Assembly (NCBI RefSeq): GCF_026130175.1
Contig: NZ_JAIGNI010000034.1
Coordinates: forward strand, 1-63,075
Length of the DNA stretch: 63,075 nt
Reading direction: 5' to 3'
From: Lyngbya sp. CCAP 1446/10
GTDB taxonomy: Bacteria; Cyanobacteriota; Cyanobacteriia; Cyanobacteriales; Microcoleaceae
Shown: piece after piece, positions 16,855-26,261 of the stretch
Numbering within the stretch: the first letter of the stretch is position 1
Layout of the letters: each line of letters starts with the position of its first letter
Made by a program: the position numbers and the translations under genes
Notes under the pieces: generated by a model
Database searches by the model: none
Told to the model about the DNA's origin: nothing
What the model saw: only the letters and a program-made list of their open reading frames with translations

Positions 16855-18762
16855 ATGCATCTCAGCGAACTGACTCATCCAAACCAATTACACGGCCTCT
16901 CGATTCATCAACTTGAACAAATTGCCCGACAAATTCGAGAAAAGCATTTAGAAACAGTAGCTGCCAGTGGCGGACACCTAGGCCCCGGATTGGGTGTAGT
17001 CGAACTCACCTTAGCACTCTACCAAACACTCGACCTCGATCGCGACAAAGTTACCTGGGATGTCGGCCACCAAGCTTATCCGCACAAATTGATCACCGGC
17101 CGCTACAACAATTTTCACACTCTGCGCCAAAAAGACGGCGTTGCAGGCTATCTCAAGCGCTGCGAGAGCAAATTTGACCACTTCGGCGCCGGTCACGCCT
17201 CCACGAGCATTTCCGCAGCGCTGGGAATGGCTATGGCGCGCGACCTCAAGGGAGAAAACTTTAAAACTGTAGCAGTCATCGGCGACGGCGCATTGACAGG
17301 CGGCATGGCACTGGAAGCGATTAACCACGCGGGCCATATGCCGAAAACCAATTTGATGGTGGTGCTCAACGATAACGAGATGTCAATCTCGCCCAATGTC
17401 GGCGCAATTACCCGCTATTTGAACAAAATGCGACTCTCGCAGCCGGTGCAGTTTCTCAAAGATAACTTAGAGGAACAATTCAAACAGATTCCCTTTGTGG
17501 GCGAAACTTTTACCCCAGAAATGGAACGCCTCAAAGAAGGCATGAAACGGTTAGCAGTGTCCAAAGTTGGAGCCGTAATTGAAGAATTGGGCTTTACTTA
17601 CATGGGCCCGGTTGATGGACACAATTTGGAAGAGTTAATTGCTACTTTCAAACAAGGTCATACTATCCAAGGCCCTGTGTTAGTTCACGTGGTGACAGTG
17701 AAGGGCAAAGGATATGCGATCGCCGAAAAAGACCAAGTAGGATATCACGCCCAAAATCCCTTTAACTTAGCCACCGGCAAAGGCATTCCATCCACCAAAC
17801 CCAAGCCTCCAGCTTACTCGAAAGTCTTTGCCCACGCCCTAGTCAAACTAGCAGAAGATAATCCGAAAATTGTCGGCATTACCGCAGCAATGGCAACCGG
17901 AACTTGCCTAGATAAACTTCAGGAAAAACTGCCAAAACAGTACATTGATGTCGGGATTGCCGAACAGCACGCCGTCACTTTATCTGCTGGTTTAGCCTGC
18001 GAAGCAATGCGCCCGGTTGTAGTGATTTACTCGACATTTTTGCAGCGCGCCTACGACCAAATAATTCACGATGTCTGCATCCAAAACTTGCCAGTTTTCT
18101 TCTGTTTGGATCGAGCCGGAATTGTCGGTGCCGACGGCCCAACCCACCAAGGAATGTACGACATTTCCTTCTTGCGCTGTCTGCCAAACATGACAATTAT
18201 GGCACCAAAAGACGAGGCTGAATTGCAGCGGATGGTAGTCACCGGAATCAACCACACCAGCGGCCCGATCGCGATGCGTTACCCGCGCGGTAACGGTTAC
18301 GGCGTACCTCTGATGGAAGAAGGTTGGGAAGAATTGGCGATCGGCAAAGCTGAAATTCTCCGCAACGGCGACGATGTGCTGATATTAGGTTACGGTTCGA
18401 TGGTTTATCCGGCAATGCAAACCGCCGAGATTTTGAGCGAACACGGCATCGAAGCAACAGTCATCAACGCGCGTTTTGTCAAGCCTTTGGACACTGAATT
18501 AATCTTGCCTTTAGCACAGAGAATCGGCAAAGTTGTCACAATGGAAGAAGGCTGTTTGATGGGCGGATTCGGTTCAGCAGTAGCCGAATCTTTGATGGAT
18601 AATAATATCCTCGTACCACTGATGCGCTTGGGCGTACCTGATACATTGGTGGATCATGCAACGCCTGAACAATCATTTGCCAGTTTGGGATTAAATCCGT
18701 CGCAAATGTGCGATCGCATCTTAGCAACATTCAGCCGCAAACAATCACCCGTTAGCGTCTAA
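16855..18762 (+). CDS. dxs: 1-deoxy-D-xylulose-5-phosphate synthase
   Basis: First enzyme of the MEP isoprenoid pathway: condenses pyruvate and glyceraldehyde 3-phosphate with thiamine diphosphate. The 635 residues are full length. The ThDP/Mg motif [18 protein letters not shown] starts at residue 143, with the transketolase-type pyrimidine domain ([17 protein letters not shown]) and C-terminal domain following. The start [16 protein letters not shown] is canonical and follows AGGAGCGGG. Cytosolic; supplies carotenoid, phytol and quinone precursors. A geranylgeranyl-reductase-like flavoprotein is encoded 760 bases downstream on the same strand. Confidence 0.98.
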   Translation: MHLSELTHPNQLHGLSIHQLEQIARQIREKHLETVAASGGHLGPGLGVVELTLALYQTLDLDRDKVTWDVGHQAYPHKLITGRYNNFHTLRQKDGVAGYLKRCESKFDHFGAGHASTSISAALGMAMARDLKGENFKTVAVIGDGALTGGMALEAINHAGHMPKTNLMVVLNDNEMSISPNVGAITRYLNKMRLSQPVQFLKDNLEEQFKQIPFVGETFTPEMERLKEGMKRLAVSKVGAVIEELGFTYMGPVDGHNLEELIATFKQGHTIQGPVLVHVVTVKGKGYAIAEKDQVGYHAQNPFNLATGKGIPSTKPKPPAYSKVFAHALVKLAEDNPKIVGITAAMATGTCLDKLQEKLPKQYIDVGIAEQHAVTLSAGLACEAMRPVVVIYSTFLQRAYDQIIHDVCIQNLPVFFCLDRAGIVGADGPTHQGMYDISFLRCLPNMTIMAPKDEAELQRMVVTGINHTSGPIAMRYPRGNGYGVPLMEEGWEELAIGKAEILRNGDDVLILGYGSMVYPAMQTAEILSEHGIEATVINARFVKPLDTELILPLAQRIGKVVTMEEGCLMGGFGSAVAESLMDNNILVPLMRLGVPDTLVDHATPEQSFASLGLNPSQMCDRILATFSRKQSPVSV

Positions 18763-18831
18763 TTAGCTATAATTGTAGGGTGGGCACTGCTCACCTTACT
18801 TCACCTTTACTGCACAAAAGGAGAATCAACC

Positions 18832-19149
18832 ATGACTTATCTCAACCCAACTAGCAGAACTCCCCGGAGAAGATTGCACCCAAAACGCACACGTTCTTCA
18901 GAAGAAATAGCCCAATGGTATGCTGAAAGAGAAGCATTTTATCAGCGCTGCAAACCTATTTTCGATCGCCTAAAACCAGAATTGATTAAAACCCACTACA
19001 ACTGGTACATGGCCGTTGAACCCGATAGCGGTGAATATTTTATCGACAAGGATGATATGCTAGTTGCAAACATAGCCCATGAAAAATACCCGAAAGTTAA
19101 ATTGCACGTCTTTCGGATCAATGAAACTGGAGTTTGTGGCACGATATGA
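18832..19149 (+). CDS. Uncharacterised small protein preceding a retropepsin-like gene
   Basis: 105 residues, basic N-terminus (TPRRRLHPKRTRSSEE), then EEIAQWYAEREAFYQRCKPIFDRLKPEL and a mixed region ending HVFRINETGVCGTI. I recognise no domain. Its stop overlaps the ATG of the next gene (ATGA), so the two are translationally coupled and probably act together. Preceded by AAAAGGAGAATCAACC, a good RBS. An antitoxin-like or partner role is only a guess. Confidence 0.65.
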   Translation: MTYLNPTSRTPRRRLHPKRTRSSEEIAQWYAEREAFYQRCKPIFDRLKPELIKTHYNWYMAVEPDSGEYFIDKDDMLVANIAHEKYPKVKLHVFRINETGVCGTI

Positions 19150-19514
19150 TTGAAGGAAGATTTGGCGATCAGGACGAGCTATTTTTTGAAGTTGAATTGA
19201 TTGCTGATAACGGCTTAGAATTACCTGTTGATGCCCTGCTAGATACAGGTTTTTCAGGCTGGTTAGCTATGAACGATCAAGATTTAGAGGGACTTGATTG
19301 GATATATGTGAAACAAGAAAAAATGCGAACAGCTAAAGGAGAATTTAATTTCGATCTTTATGCAGGAAAAGTGCGTCTTGAGGGTCAAGAGTTTGACATT
19401 CCCATTCACGTAGGTGCGGGAGTTCCCGAATTTTTAATCGGCCGCCAACTGTTGAAAAATCGGCGCTTGGTAGTTGATATTTCGGCGGGTGTTTTGACAT
19501 TAGAAGTAAATTAA
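19146..19514 (+). CDS. Retropepsin-like (clan AA) aspartic protease family protein
   Basis: The catalytic-type motif LLDTGFSGWL (D-T-G) lies about 35 residues in, followed by beta-rich sequence and the second half IGRQLLKNRRLVVD, where retropepsin-like proteins have their conserved Gly/Leu region. About 122 residues, so one domain that would need to dimerise. The overlapping ATGA start fixes translation coupling with the previous gene; the frame is open upstream to 19134, but this ATG fits best. Substrate unknown. Confidence 0.75.
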   Translation: MIEGRFGDQDELFFEVELIADNGLELPVDALLDTGFSGWLAMNDQDLEGLDWIYVKQEKMRTAKGEFNFDLYAGKVRLEGQEFDIPIHVGAGVPEFLIGRQLLKNRRLVVDISAGVLTLEVN

Positions 19515-19521
19515 TAGCAAG

Positions 19522-20751
19522 ATGACTTTAAAAAGTTTTGATATAGTAATAGTAGGAGCAGGCCCCGCAGGCGGTCACTGCGCGAGAATATTAGCCAAAT
19601 CCGGCCGCAAAGTCTTGCTTGCCGAACAAAACGACAATTTTAATAAAAACGACTTTTCCAGCGCCGCCACACCTTTAGAAACCCTCTCTCAATTCGATTT
19701 ACCCGAATCAGTCATCGGCAGTTTTTGGCACAAACTTACTATTGAAACTAGCACAGTCAGTCAAACTTGGGAGTCTCCCGAAAACTTGGGAGTTGTGCTC
19801 AACTTTGCTAAATTTAGAGCATTTTTAGCCGAGGAAGTTGAGCGATTTGGCGGTGAAGTTTGGCTTGGTTGTCGCTACACCGAACATTCGCAAGTTAACG
19901 GCGAAACCGCAGTAGAGTTTAAACAGTTATCTGACGGTCAAATTATCAAAGTTAGCACGAAAGTCTTGGTTGATGCTACTGGCTTTGCTAGGGCGATTAT
20001 GTATGCAAAAGAAAATGATAAGCCTGAGTTTTTGTCGGGAACCGGCATCGAATATTTAATTGAAGTAGAACCGGAAATTTACAATAAATATGCCAATGAT
20101 TTAATCTTCTTTTTGGGCGATAAATGGATGCCTAAAGGTTATTCTTGGATATTTCCAATGGAACAAAATAGGCTGAAAGTTGGTGCGGGTCGCATTTTCT
20201 TGGATTCCAAAACAATTAAGCATTTGTCACCGCTGAAAAAATATATTGATTTGTTGATTGATGAATATTTGAAGTCTAAAAATTATACAATTATTGACAA
20301 ACACGGTTCGACGCTTAAGTACAGTCGCGGTTTGCGGGATATTTATTATAAGGAGAATATAATTGCGATCGGCGATACTGTCTCAACAGTTAATTTTCTG
20401 GGCGGCGAGGGGATTAGACACGGGATGGATGGTGCCCAAATAGCCGGGAAATACATTGAAAAATATCTGGATGGGAAAATCTCAGATTTTGGAGATTATG
20501 AGACGGAAATGCACCGCAAGTTCGATAAGAAATGGCATATTTCGGAAAAGTTGGCGGTAAGAAAGTATATTGATGATGCTAATGATGAACTGACTGATAA
20601 AATGATTTCTTATTTGAAGTACATGAAAACTGAAGATGTGATGGATATTTTATTTGATTATAAATTTGAGAAGATTTCTAGGGGATTTGGCGGTTATTTG
20701 CGGCGGAAATTTCAGGTTTTGGTGCAGGGGCTGAGAAAGTCGCTGGGTTAG
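19522..20751 (+). CDS. FAD-dependent geranylgeranyl-reductase-like oxidoreductase
   Basis: N-terminal Rossmann motif VGAGPAGGHCARIL binds FAD; ATGFAR (~150) and IAIGDTVSTVNFLGGEGIRHGMDGA (~285-310) are the second and third flavin motifs of the GGR/ChlP group. It is 409 residues long. It is divergent from the chlorophyll-pathway ChlP, so a different isoprenoid or lipid double bond may be the substrate. It starts eight bases after the retropepsin-like gene and may be co-transcribed with it. Confidence 0.75.
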   Translation: MTLKSFDIVIVGAGPAGGHCARILAKSGRKVLLAEQNDNFNKNDFSSAATPLETLSQFDLPESVIGSFWHKLTIETSTVSQTWESPENLGVVLNFAKFRAFLAEEVERFGGEVWLGCRYTEHSQVNGETAVEFKQLSDGQIIKVSTKVLVDATGFARAIMYAKENDKPEFLSGTGIEYLIEVEPEIYNKYANDLIFFLGDKWMPKGYSWIFPMEQNRLKVGAGRIFLDSKTIKHLSPLKKYIDLLIDEYLKSKNYTIIDKHGSTLKYSRGLRDIYYKENIIAIGDTVSTVNFLGGEGIRHGMDGAQIAGKYIEKYLDGKISDFGDYETEMHRKFDKKWHISEKLAVRKYIDDANDELTDKMISYLKYMKTEDVMDILFDYKFEKISRGFGGYLRRKFQVLVQGLRKSLG

Positions 20752-20841
20752 TGCGGGTTTTGTACCGAAATTGTCTGCTTTTGGTTGAGATTGCTAGCTT
20801 AACCCGCCCCTTGTATCTTGAATAAGGACAAATTAATCTGG

Positions 20842-23223
20842 CTAAAAACCTAATTGCCAGAAATTTTCTGCTGTGACTTGAATGCGCGGTAGCGACATTA
20901 AATTATCGTCAAAATTGCTAAAATTTGACTTATATGATACACCAAAAGTATACCCACTCGCTCCGATTAAATGCTCTACAATTTTATCGACATCCCCGTA
21001 GGGATAAGCAAAATATCTGACGGATTTCCCTAATCCTCGTTCCAAAATTGCGCGGGATTTCGCCGCCTCGCGCACAATTTCTGTGGGCGACAAGGTAGTC
21101 AGAGGTTGATGAGTAGCAGACATCGAACCGAATTCAATTCCTGCATCCCGCAGTTGTCTAATTTCTGGCCATCCCATTAACTTTACTTCTTCAGAATCTG
21201 CTTTTTCCCAACTATTTGTCTTTCCTATAGACTCGGCTACTAGAAAGACAGTTGCTGTAAAATCAAAGCGTTTTAGTAAAGGGAAAGCGTAGGTGAAAAA
21301 GTCGAGATAGCCACCGTCAAAAGTAAGTAATATGGCTTTACCTGGTAAAGGAGTTTTAGTTAGTTTCGCACTTTGCCAATCTTCCCAAGTCGTACTGTAA
21401 TAACCATTCTCTTTGAGAGATTCTAACTGCTGTTCAAAAACCTGCGGAGTAACTGCATTTAAACCATCGGGAGAAATGCGACGGTAGGCGAGAATCGGCA
21501 GTTTTTTTGTAACGCTATTATTGTCAAATATTTGAGGTTTGACTGAGTGAGAAACTTCTCGGTAAGGCGATTTTTGCCAAATGATTTCTGGTGCGTAAAA
21601 TACTTGATTTGGCAACTCGTTTTCTCGGGGAATTTGGATAATCGCTGCCCCTGCGATTGCTGCTGAGTTGGCTAATTCCCGCAGCGCCTGCGCTGGGAGT
21701 GCGGCGCGGCGGCTGATGCTGGTTCCTGTTGCACCACATCGCCTGCCGAACATCACGGCATTTGGCGGGTAAATGCCCCCAGAACCCTCTGCATTCAACC
21801 AGTTGGGCAGATTCGACCTTTGTTGAGCAGCAGAGGCTAAGCGCGATCGCAGCGACATCTCACCATCGAGCGGTTGTCCCAGCAAAGCTTCTCGCACGCA
21901 GGCGACGCACAACTCAAAACCGATATTTCGGGTAATTGTCGATCGCACTTTTTGAGCAGAAACAAAATTATTTTCCACCGCAACAGTTACAATACCGATA
22001 GCCACACCGCCTACTGTCACCAACACGTCAATTTCAGAAAGCTCAACTTTGATGTTAGGCAATTCTGCGCTAACTTCCACAGCAATCAAGTCTCCATCGA
22101 GGGTGATTGTGACTGTTTCATCGGCTGTTTCGGGATTGTAAAAATTAGTCTCAAGCCAATGCGGACGATTCCAGATTTCTTGTAAAAATAGTAGCCATTC
22201 AAGTTGCGGAGTTCCGGGATTACGTTGAAAAAATTGATCGAGAATTGGCCAAGCAAACTGAGCTGCGATCGCATCTACCAACACCGCACCCGTCACAATC
22301 CCGTCACAGATGGGCAATTCCACAGTTCCCAGTTCATTGCCTTCTAGGTTGATTTTACAGCACAGGCGATCGCACATTTGTGAAAAACCGCAAATATCCG
22401 AAATTTGTTCGGTAACTTCCACCGCAACTTTCCCAGCAATTTCCTTATTTACCCAGCTAATCTTATTTAAAATATACGCAATTTCATCTTGCTTAAAAAG
22501 AGCGTGATATTTGTGAAACTTAGTGCTGGCGATATCTCTATCTATTCCTTTATGCCAAGGTACATTTAAACTCAAATTTGCTGCTTGCTGCTTGTAATAT
22601 TCCAGCATAGCACCGTCATATTCAATGTCAACAAACTTACATATTTTGCCTAAAAGTTTAATTTTGTCATCTAAAAGCTCTTCGTACTTAACTAAAACAT
22701 GACTTGCTTTATTAACATATTTATGGCTATTTAACACCGCATATACCCAGCGCTCGATACAGTGATCTAAATCCCAACCAGCGCCCCACAATTCGTGATA
22801 AATCCTAGTGCTCTCATACATAGAAGCGATTGTATCCATACCATTTCGCAAAATATGTATAAATTTTGCATCCGGCAACAAACCCTCTATATCAGGAATA
22901 AAATATATGTGTTCTGGCGTTTTTTCCAACCAAATGCTTTTGTTTTGTTCCGCCGCCAAACCATCCAAAACTCCGACAAACCAACGAGTTTTAGTTTCCA
23001 CACTTTGACTGTCATCAAAATCTTTCAAAAGTTCAGGACGCTTAATCTCATCATTAAAGAAAGCTTTCATCCTACTTCGCAACTGTCCCGCCAACTTATC
23101 GTAAAGCAAATAGTGAAAAAACTTAGATTCAGGAAAAGAAATAACTTCAGGATGAGCCGCTAATAAACTTTGAAGGATTGTTGTACCGCTGCGAGGGGTT
23201 CCCACTAAAAATATTCTTTTCAT
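20842..23223 (-). CDS. Sulfotransferase fused to a polysaccharide-deacetylase-like domain
   Basis: A 793-residue fusion. Residues 1-270: PAPS-dependent sulfotransferase with the 5'-phosphosulfate loop GTPRSGTT (8-15) and the 3'-phosphate segment ILRNGMDTIASMYES (124-138). Residues 285-450: two copies of a short module also found in the neighbouring glycosyltransferases. Residues 575-793: NodB/polysaccharide-deacetylase fold, but motif 1 is TFDGG instead of TFDDG (Gly637 for the metal Asp) and motif 2 is MSATH instead of H-S/T-x-x-H (Met701 for the first His). The general-base Asp636 and His705 remain. The deacetylase part is thus probably non-catalytic or altered. Last gene of the polysaccharide operon. 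Confidence 0.85.
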   Translation of the reverse strand: MKRIFLVGTPRSGTTILQSLLAAHPEVISFPESKFFHYLLYDKLAGQLRSRMKAFFNDEIKRPELLKDFDDSQSVETKTRWFVGVLDGLAAEQNKSIWLEKTPEHIYFIPDIEGLLPDAKFIHILRNGMDTIASMYESTRIYHELWGAGWDLDHCIERWVYAVLNSHKYVNKASHVLVKYEELLDDKIKLLGKICKFVDIEYDGAMLEYYKQQAANLSLNVPWHKGIDRDIASTKFHKYHALFKQDEIAYILNKISWVNKEIAGKVAVEVTEQISDICGFSQMCDRLCCKINLEGNELGTVELPICDGIVTGAVLVDAIAAQFAWPILDQFFQRNPGTPQLEWLLFLQEIWNRPHWLETNFYNPETADETVTITLDGDLIAVEVSAELPNIKVELSEIDVLVTVGGVAIGIVTVAVENNFVSAQKVRSTITRNIGFELCVACVREALLGQPLDGEMSLRSRLASAAQQRSNLPNWLNAEGSGGIYPPNAVMFGRRCGATGTSISRRAALPAQALRELANSAAIAGAAIIQIPRENELPNQVFYAPEIIWQKSPYREVSHSVKPQIFDNNSVTKKLPILAYRRISPDGLNAVTPQVFEQQLESLKENGYYSTTWEDWQSAKLTKTPLPGKAILLTFDGGYLDFFTYAFPLLKRFDFTATVFLVAESIGKTNSWEKADSEEVKLMGWPEIRQLRDAGIEFGSMSATHQPLTTLSPTEIVREAAKSRAILERGLGKSVRYFAYPYGDVDKIVEHLIGASGYTFGVSYKSNFSNFDDNLMSLPRIQVTAENFWQLGF

Positions 23224-23267
23224 TTTTATACTTGATTAATGGTTGGTGAATGAGGTTTTTTTTAATA

Positions 23268-23395
23268 AACCGCAGAGAGCGCAGAGGACACAGAGAAGCG
23301 AGAAGGAAGAGGTATAATTATAAATCATTTATCAACATCTCTGTTTCTGCTTCCTCTCTGCGCTCTCTGCGCTCTCTGTGGTTAAAAACTATTTT
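23268..23395. repeat. Inverted dispersed repeat (GCAGAGAGCGCAGAG type)
   Basis: The arm AACCGCAGAGAGCGCAGAGG near 23269 pairs with CTCTCTGCGCTCTCTGCG near 23352, about 50 bases apart. It could fold on the mRNA between the ABC/sulfotransferase and the sulfotransferase/deacetylase genes and attenuate the last gene. Confidence 0.65.
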
Positions 23396-23396
23396 C

Positions 23397-25469
23397 CTAA
23401 CTCCAGCTAAAATCTTCCTTTAACAAATCAGAAAGTTCCTGATTATAAGGCTTGAAATAATTGGTTAATTTTTGTTGAATTTCCGTAGGCATTTTGCTGT
23501 AATCCTCGATACTATTAATCTCATATTCTTTGAGGGGGCTTCCACTAATATCCAAGAAATCTAAGACTTCAGAAAATACTTGGCTTGTATTTGCATAAAA
23601 CTCTTCGCTCTTGAGGATTAGCAACTGTTCCCTCGGAAAATAATCGAGCCAGTTTTTGATTTGTTCAACATAGATTCCGCGCGACAAGTAGGAATAATGT
23701 TGGTGGTTGAAACTGTAATAACCTTGATCGGCTTTGATTTTTTCAATTTCACCTTTTAGCCTGTCAGGTTCAGATGCGATCGCCTTTTCAAAATCCAACT
23801 TTTCGCAACCTACTGCCACTTCTAAATGATAGTGCATCCACGCTCGTTTTACCGGGTTTCGCAGCATTAAAATCAGCTTGACATCCGGGAAACACTTGTA
23901 TACTCGCTCGGCTACCAAAGGATGATAAATGTAGTAAGGAGTCATTTCCCACAGCAGCACCTTGTCACCCGCTACACTCCGCGTCAACTGTTTGCTATAC
24001 CACTCTACACCGCGCTCGAAATTCAACTCAAAAAAGTGAATCTCCCGGGAACCTTCTTTGATAATTTGCAAGTGATTTGCCAGGTGTCCATGCAAAGCTT
24101 CTATGCCCGACTTTTGAGCACCAATTACTAAAAAGTCGGGTGACTGCTTATTTCTTAACTGAGTTGAAATTTTGACGTAGCCCGGATTGTTCTTATTTAA
24201 AGCGTGAACTTTTTCAGCTTTTTCTGGCAAATCTGCAAGCTGCATTTTGCCGTCAAACTCCCAATGGTAGGGCGGACAGAGAATCGTTTTTTGGTTTATA
24301 GTCGATCGCACATACAGCGGATATACGTGCCAGTGATAGTCGTAAGCATAGGCCCAACTCTTCTCGTAAACCCCAGCATTGATGTAATATTGACCGTTTC
24401 CTAAATCCAGCCTGTCTACGTGCAGCCGGATTTTGCCTTTACCTTCCGCCAGCGGAATGAACCGCCCCATTTGATTGGTATTAGTCTCAAAACAACTTTG
24501 ACCGTCTTCCCGGCTGATTGTCATGCCAAAAATCGCAGCAGCAATCGGTTTCGGAACCATGTAATGAATTTCAATAGTAATAGCATCGCCGCTGTCTACC
24601 TCATCATCCGGCAACACTTTAACATCAGTTATTTCTACTTCCAAAGAACCGAATCTATTCTCATTAACTCGGAGTTCCGAACCCGTACTTGTAACTTCAG
24701 GAGGACGCATGGGAGTGCGCTTGTCAGTTTCGGATCGCATTTCCGACAAATACTGACCAGCTACCACTTCCGGCTCCCCGTAAGCCATGATTTCACCGGA
24801 TTTTAGCCACAAAGCCCGATCGCAGGTTTTTTGAATTTGAGCTGCGCTGTGAGAAATCAAAACAATCGCACAACCTTGATTTTTAAACTCCTCTATCTTT
24901 TTCAAACATTTAGCTTGAAAAGCCACATCTCCAACCGACAAATATTCATCAATTAACAACACCTCTGGATTGGTATGAATTGCCACCGAAAAAGCCAACC
25001 GCATTCGCATCCCTGTGCTGTAAGTTCGCAGTGGGCTGTCAATAAACTGTTCTAATTCTGCAAATTCAACAATAGAATCAAATCGATGCGCTGCTTCCCT
25101 GCGAGTCAAACCGGCCACCACCGCACCCACAAACACATTTTCTCTCCCCGTCAAATCTGAGTGAAAACCCGCACCCAAATCCAACAAACCGCCAATTCTG
25201 CCGTTAATTTTAATAGTTCCTTCCTCAGCGCGGCCGATACCACCGATCAGTTGCAGCAGTGTCGATTTTCCGGCTCCATTTTTACCGAGAATTCCGAGCA
25301 TTTCCCCTGGAGAAACACTAAAATTGATATCCCGCAGTGCCCAAAAATGTGCTTGTGGTTTCATCCGCCACCAGCCCCACAAAGCGGCCTCCATAATTGT
25401 CATAGGTCGATCGGCACTGTAGCGGTTGAAACGTTTACCCAAACCCTTGACAACAATAGCTTGACGCAT
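23397..25469 (-). CDS. Wzt-like ABC ATPase fused to a sulfotransferase
   Basis: 690 residues, three parts. 1-245: ABC ATPase of the O-antigen/teichoic exporter type with Walker A GKNGAGKST at 62-70, the STGM signature variant and a LLIDEYLSVGD Walker B region. About 270-400: a beta-rich domain like the glycan-binding C-domain of Wzt (EVEITDVKVLPDDEVDSGDAI... GVYEKSW...). 444-690: heparan-sulfate-type sulfotransferase with LRNPVKRAWMHYH as the 3'-phosphate motif. The 5' loop reads GAQKSGIEAL: Lys453 is kept but the usual TT after SG is IE. It exports and possibly sulfates or senses the sulfation of the same glycan. It starts one base after the permease gene ends. Confidence 0.88.
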   Translation of the reverse strand: MRQAIVVKGLGKRFNRYSADRPMTIMEAALWGWWRMKPQAHFWALRDINFSVSPGEMLGILGKNGAGKSTLLQLIGGIGRAEEGTIKINGRIGGLLDLGAGFHSDLTGRENVFVGAVVAGLTRREAAHRFDSIVEFAELEQFIDSPLRTYSTGMRMRLAFSVAIHTNPEVLLIDEYLSVGDVAFQAKCLKKIEEFKNQGCAIVLISHSAAQIQKTCDRALWLKSGEIMAYGEPEVVAGQYLSEMRSETDKRTPMRPPEVTSTGSELRVNENRFGSLEVEITDVKVLPDDEVDSGDAITIEIHYMVPKPIAAAIFGMTISREDGQSCFETNTNQMGRFIPLAEGKGKIRLHVDRLDLGNGQYYINAGVYEKSWAYAYDYHWHVYPLYVRSTINQKTILCPPYHWEFDGKMQLADLPEKAEKVHALNKNNPGYVKISTQLRNKQSPDFLVIGAQKSGIEALHGHLANHLQIIKEGSREIHFFELNFERGVEWYSKQLTRSVAGDKVLLWEMTPYYIYHPLVAERVYKCFPDVKLILMLRNPVKRAWMHYHLEVAVGCEKLDFEKAIASEPDRLKGEIEKIKADQGYYSFNHQHYSYLSRGIYVEQIKNWLDYFPREQLLILKSEEFYANTSQVFSEVLDFLDISGSPLKEYEINSIEDYSKMPTEIQQKLTNYFKPYNQELSDLLKEDFSWS

Positions 25470-26261
25470 TTACAATTCCTCCACAAATCGATCGCTTTGC
25501 CGTCTGAAAATCGCCAGTCCTATCGGCAAAAGAGCAGCCACAAGCAAGCTCACAATTAACAGCGCTTGCCAGTCCGGTTGAGTACCTTTGAGCAGTATTG
25601 CCCGGTAAGCTTCAATCAGCGGCACCATCGGATTTAACTGATATAAAGGCTGAAATTCTTTAGGCACGCTTTTCAGGTCGTAGAAAATCGGAGTTAGGTA
25701 AAAAAGCATCTGCAATACCACGCCCAAAGTGTGCTGGGTGTCGCGAAAAGTCACGTTAATCGCAGCAAGTGGATAAGCCAAACTCACCGTCAAAATGAAT
25801 TGAATAATCATCAAAATCGGCAGAAAAAATAGCACAGGATTTGGCTGAATTCCGTCCATTGCCAAAAAGATAATTAGCACCGGCAGCGCCAGCAAAAAGT
25901 GAATCAATCCGGTTGTAGTTGTCACTACAGGCAAAATAGCTGTCGGAAAATTCGGCTGCCTGATTAAAGCCAGGTTGCCAGTAATTAGTGCTGTCGATTG
26001 AAACAGCACCGTCTGACTCCAGTTCCAGATTAACAAACCGCTGAATGCAAAGGAAGCAAACTGCGGAATATTTACCGGAATTACCGTTCGGAATACAAAA
26101 CAGAAAACAGCCAACTGCAACAGCGGACTGATCAAAGTCCAAGCAATCCCCAAGGTCGATCGCTTGTAGAGTAATTTCATATCGCGATCGACCAATCCAC
26201 GCAGCAAATCGAAGAAATGAGCGACTTTGCGCCTCTCAACCAGCGTTCCCAGAGTTTTCAT
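25470..26261 (-). CDS. ABC-2 type polysaccharide export permease (Wzm-like)
   Basis: Six-helix permease of a lipid-linked polysaccharide exporter. 263 residues with hydrophobic segments near 37-60, 68-90, 110-135, 143-170, 178-200 and 233-252. The N-terminal LLRGLVDRDMKLLYKRSTLGIAW and the NPMVPLIEAYR motif are family-typical. Pairs with the adjacent Wzt-like ATPase. Its ATG overlaps the stop of the preceding glycosyltransferase by four bases, so synthesis and export genes are translationally coupled. Confidence 0.92.
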   Translation of the reverse strand: MKTLGTLVERRKVAHFFDLLRGLVDRDMKLLYKRSTLGIAWTLISPLLQLAVFCFVFRTVIPVNIPQFASFAFSGLLIWNWSQTVLFQSTALITGNLALIRQPNFPTAILPVVTTTTGLIHFLLALPVLIIFLAMDGIQPNPVLFFLPILMIIQFILTVSLAYPLAAINVTFRDTQHTLGVVLQMLFYLTPIFYDLKSVPKEFQPLYQLNPMVPLIEAYRAILLKGTQPDWQALLIVSLLVAALLPIGLAIFRRQSDRFVEEL

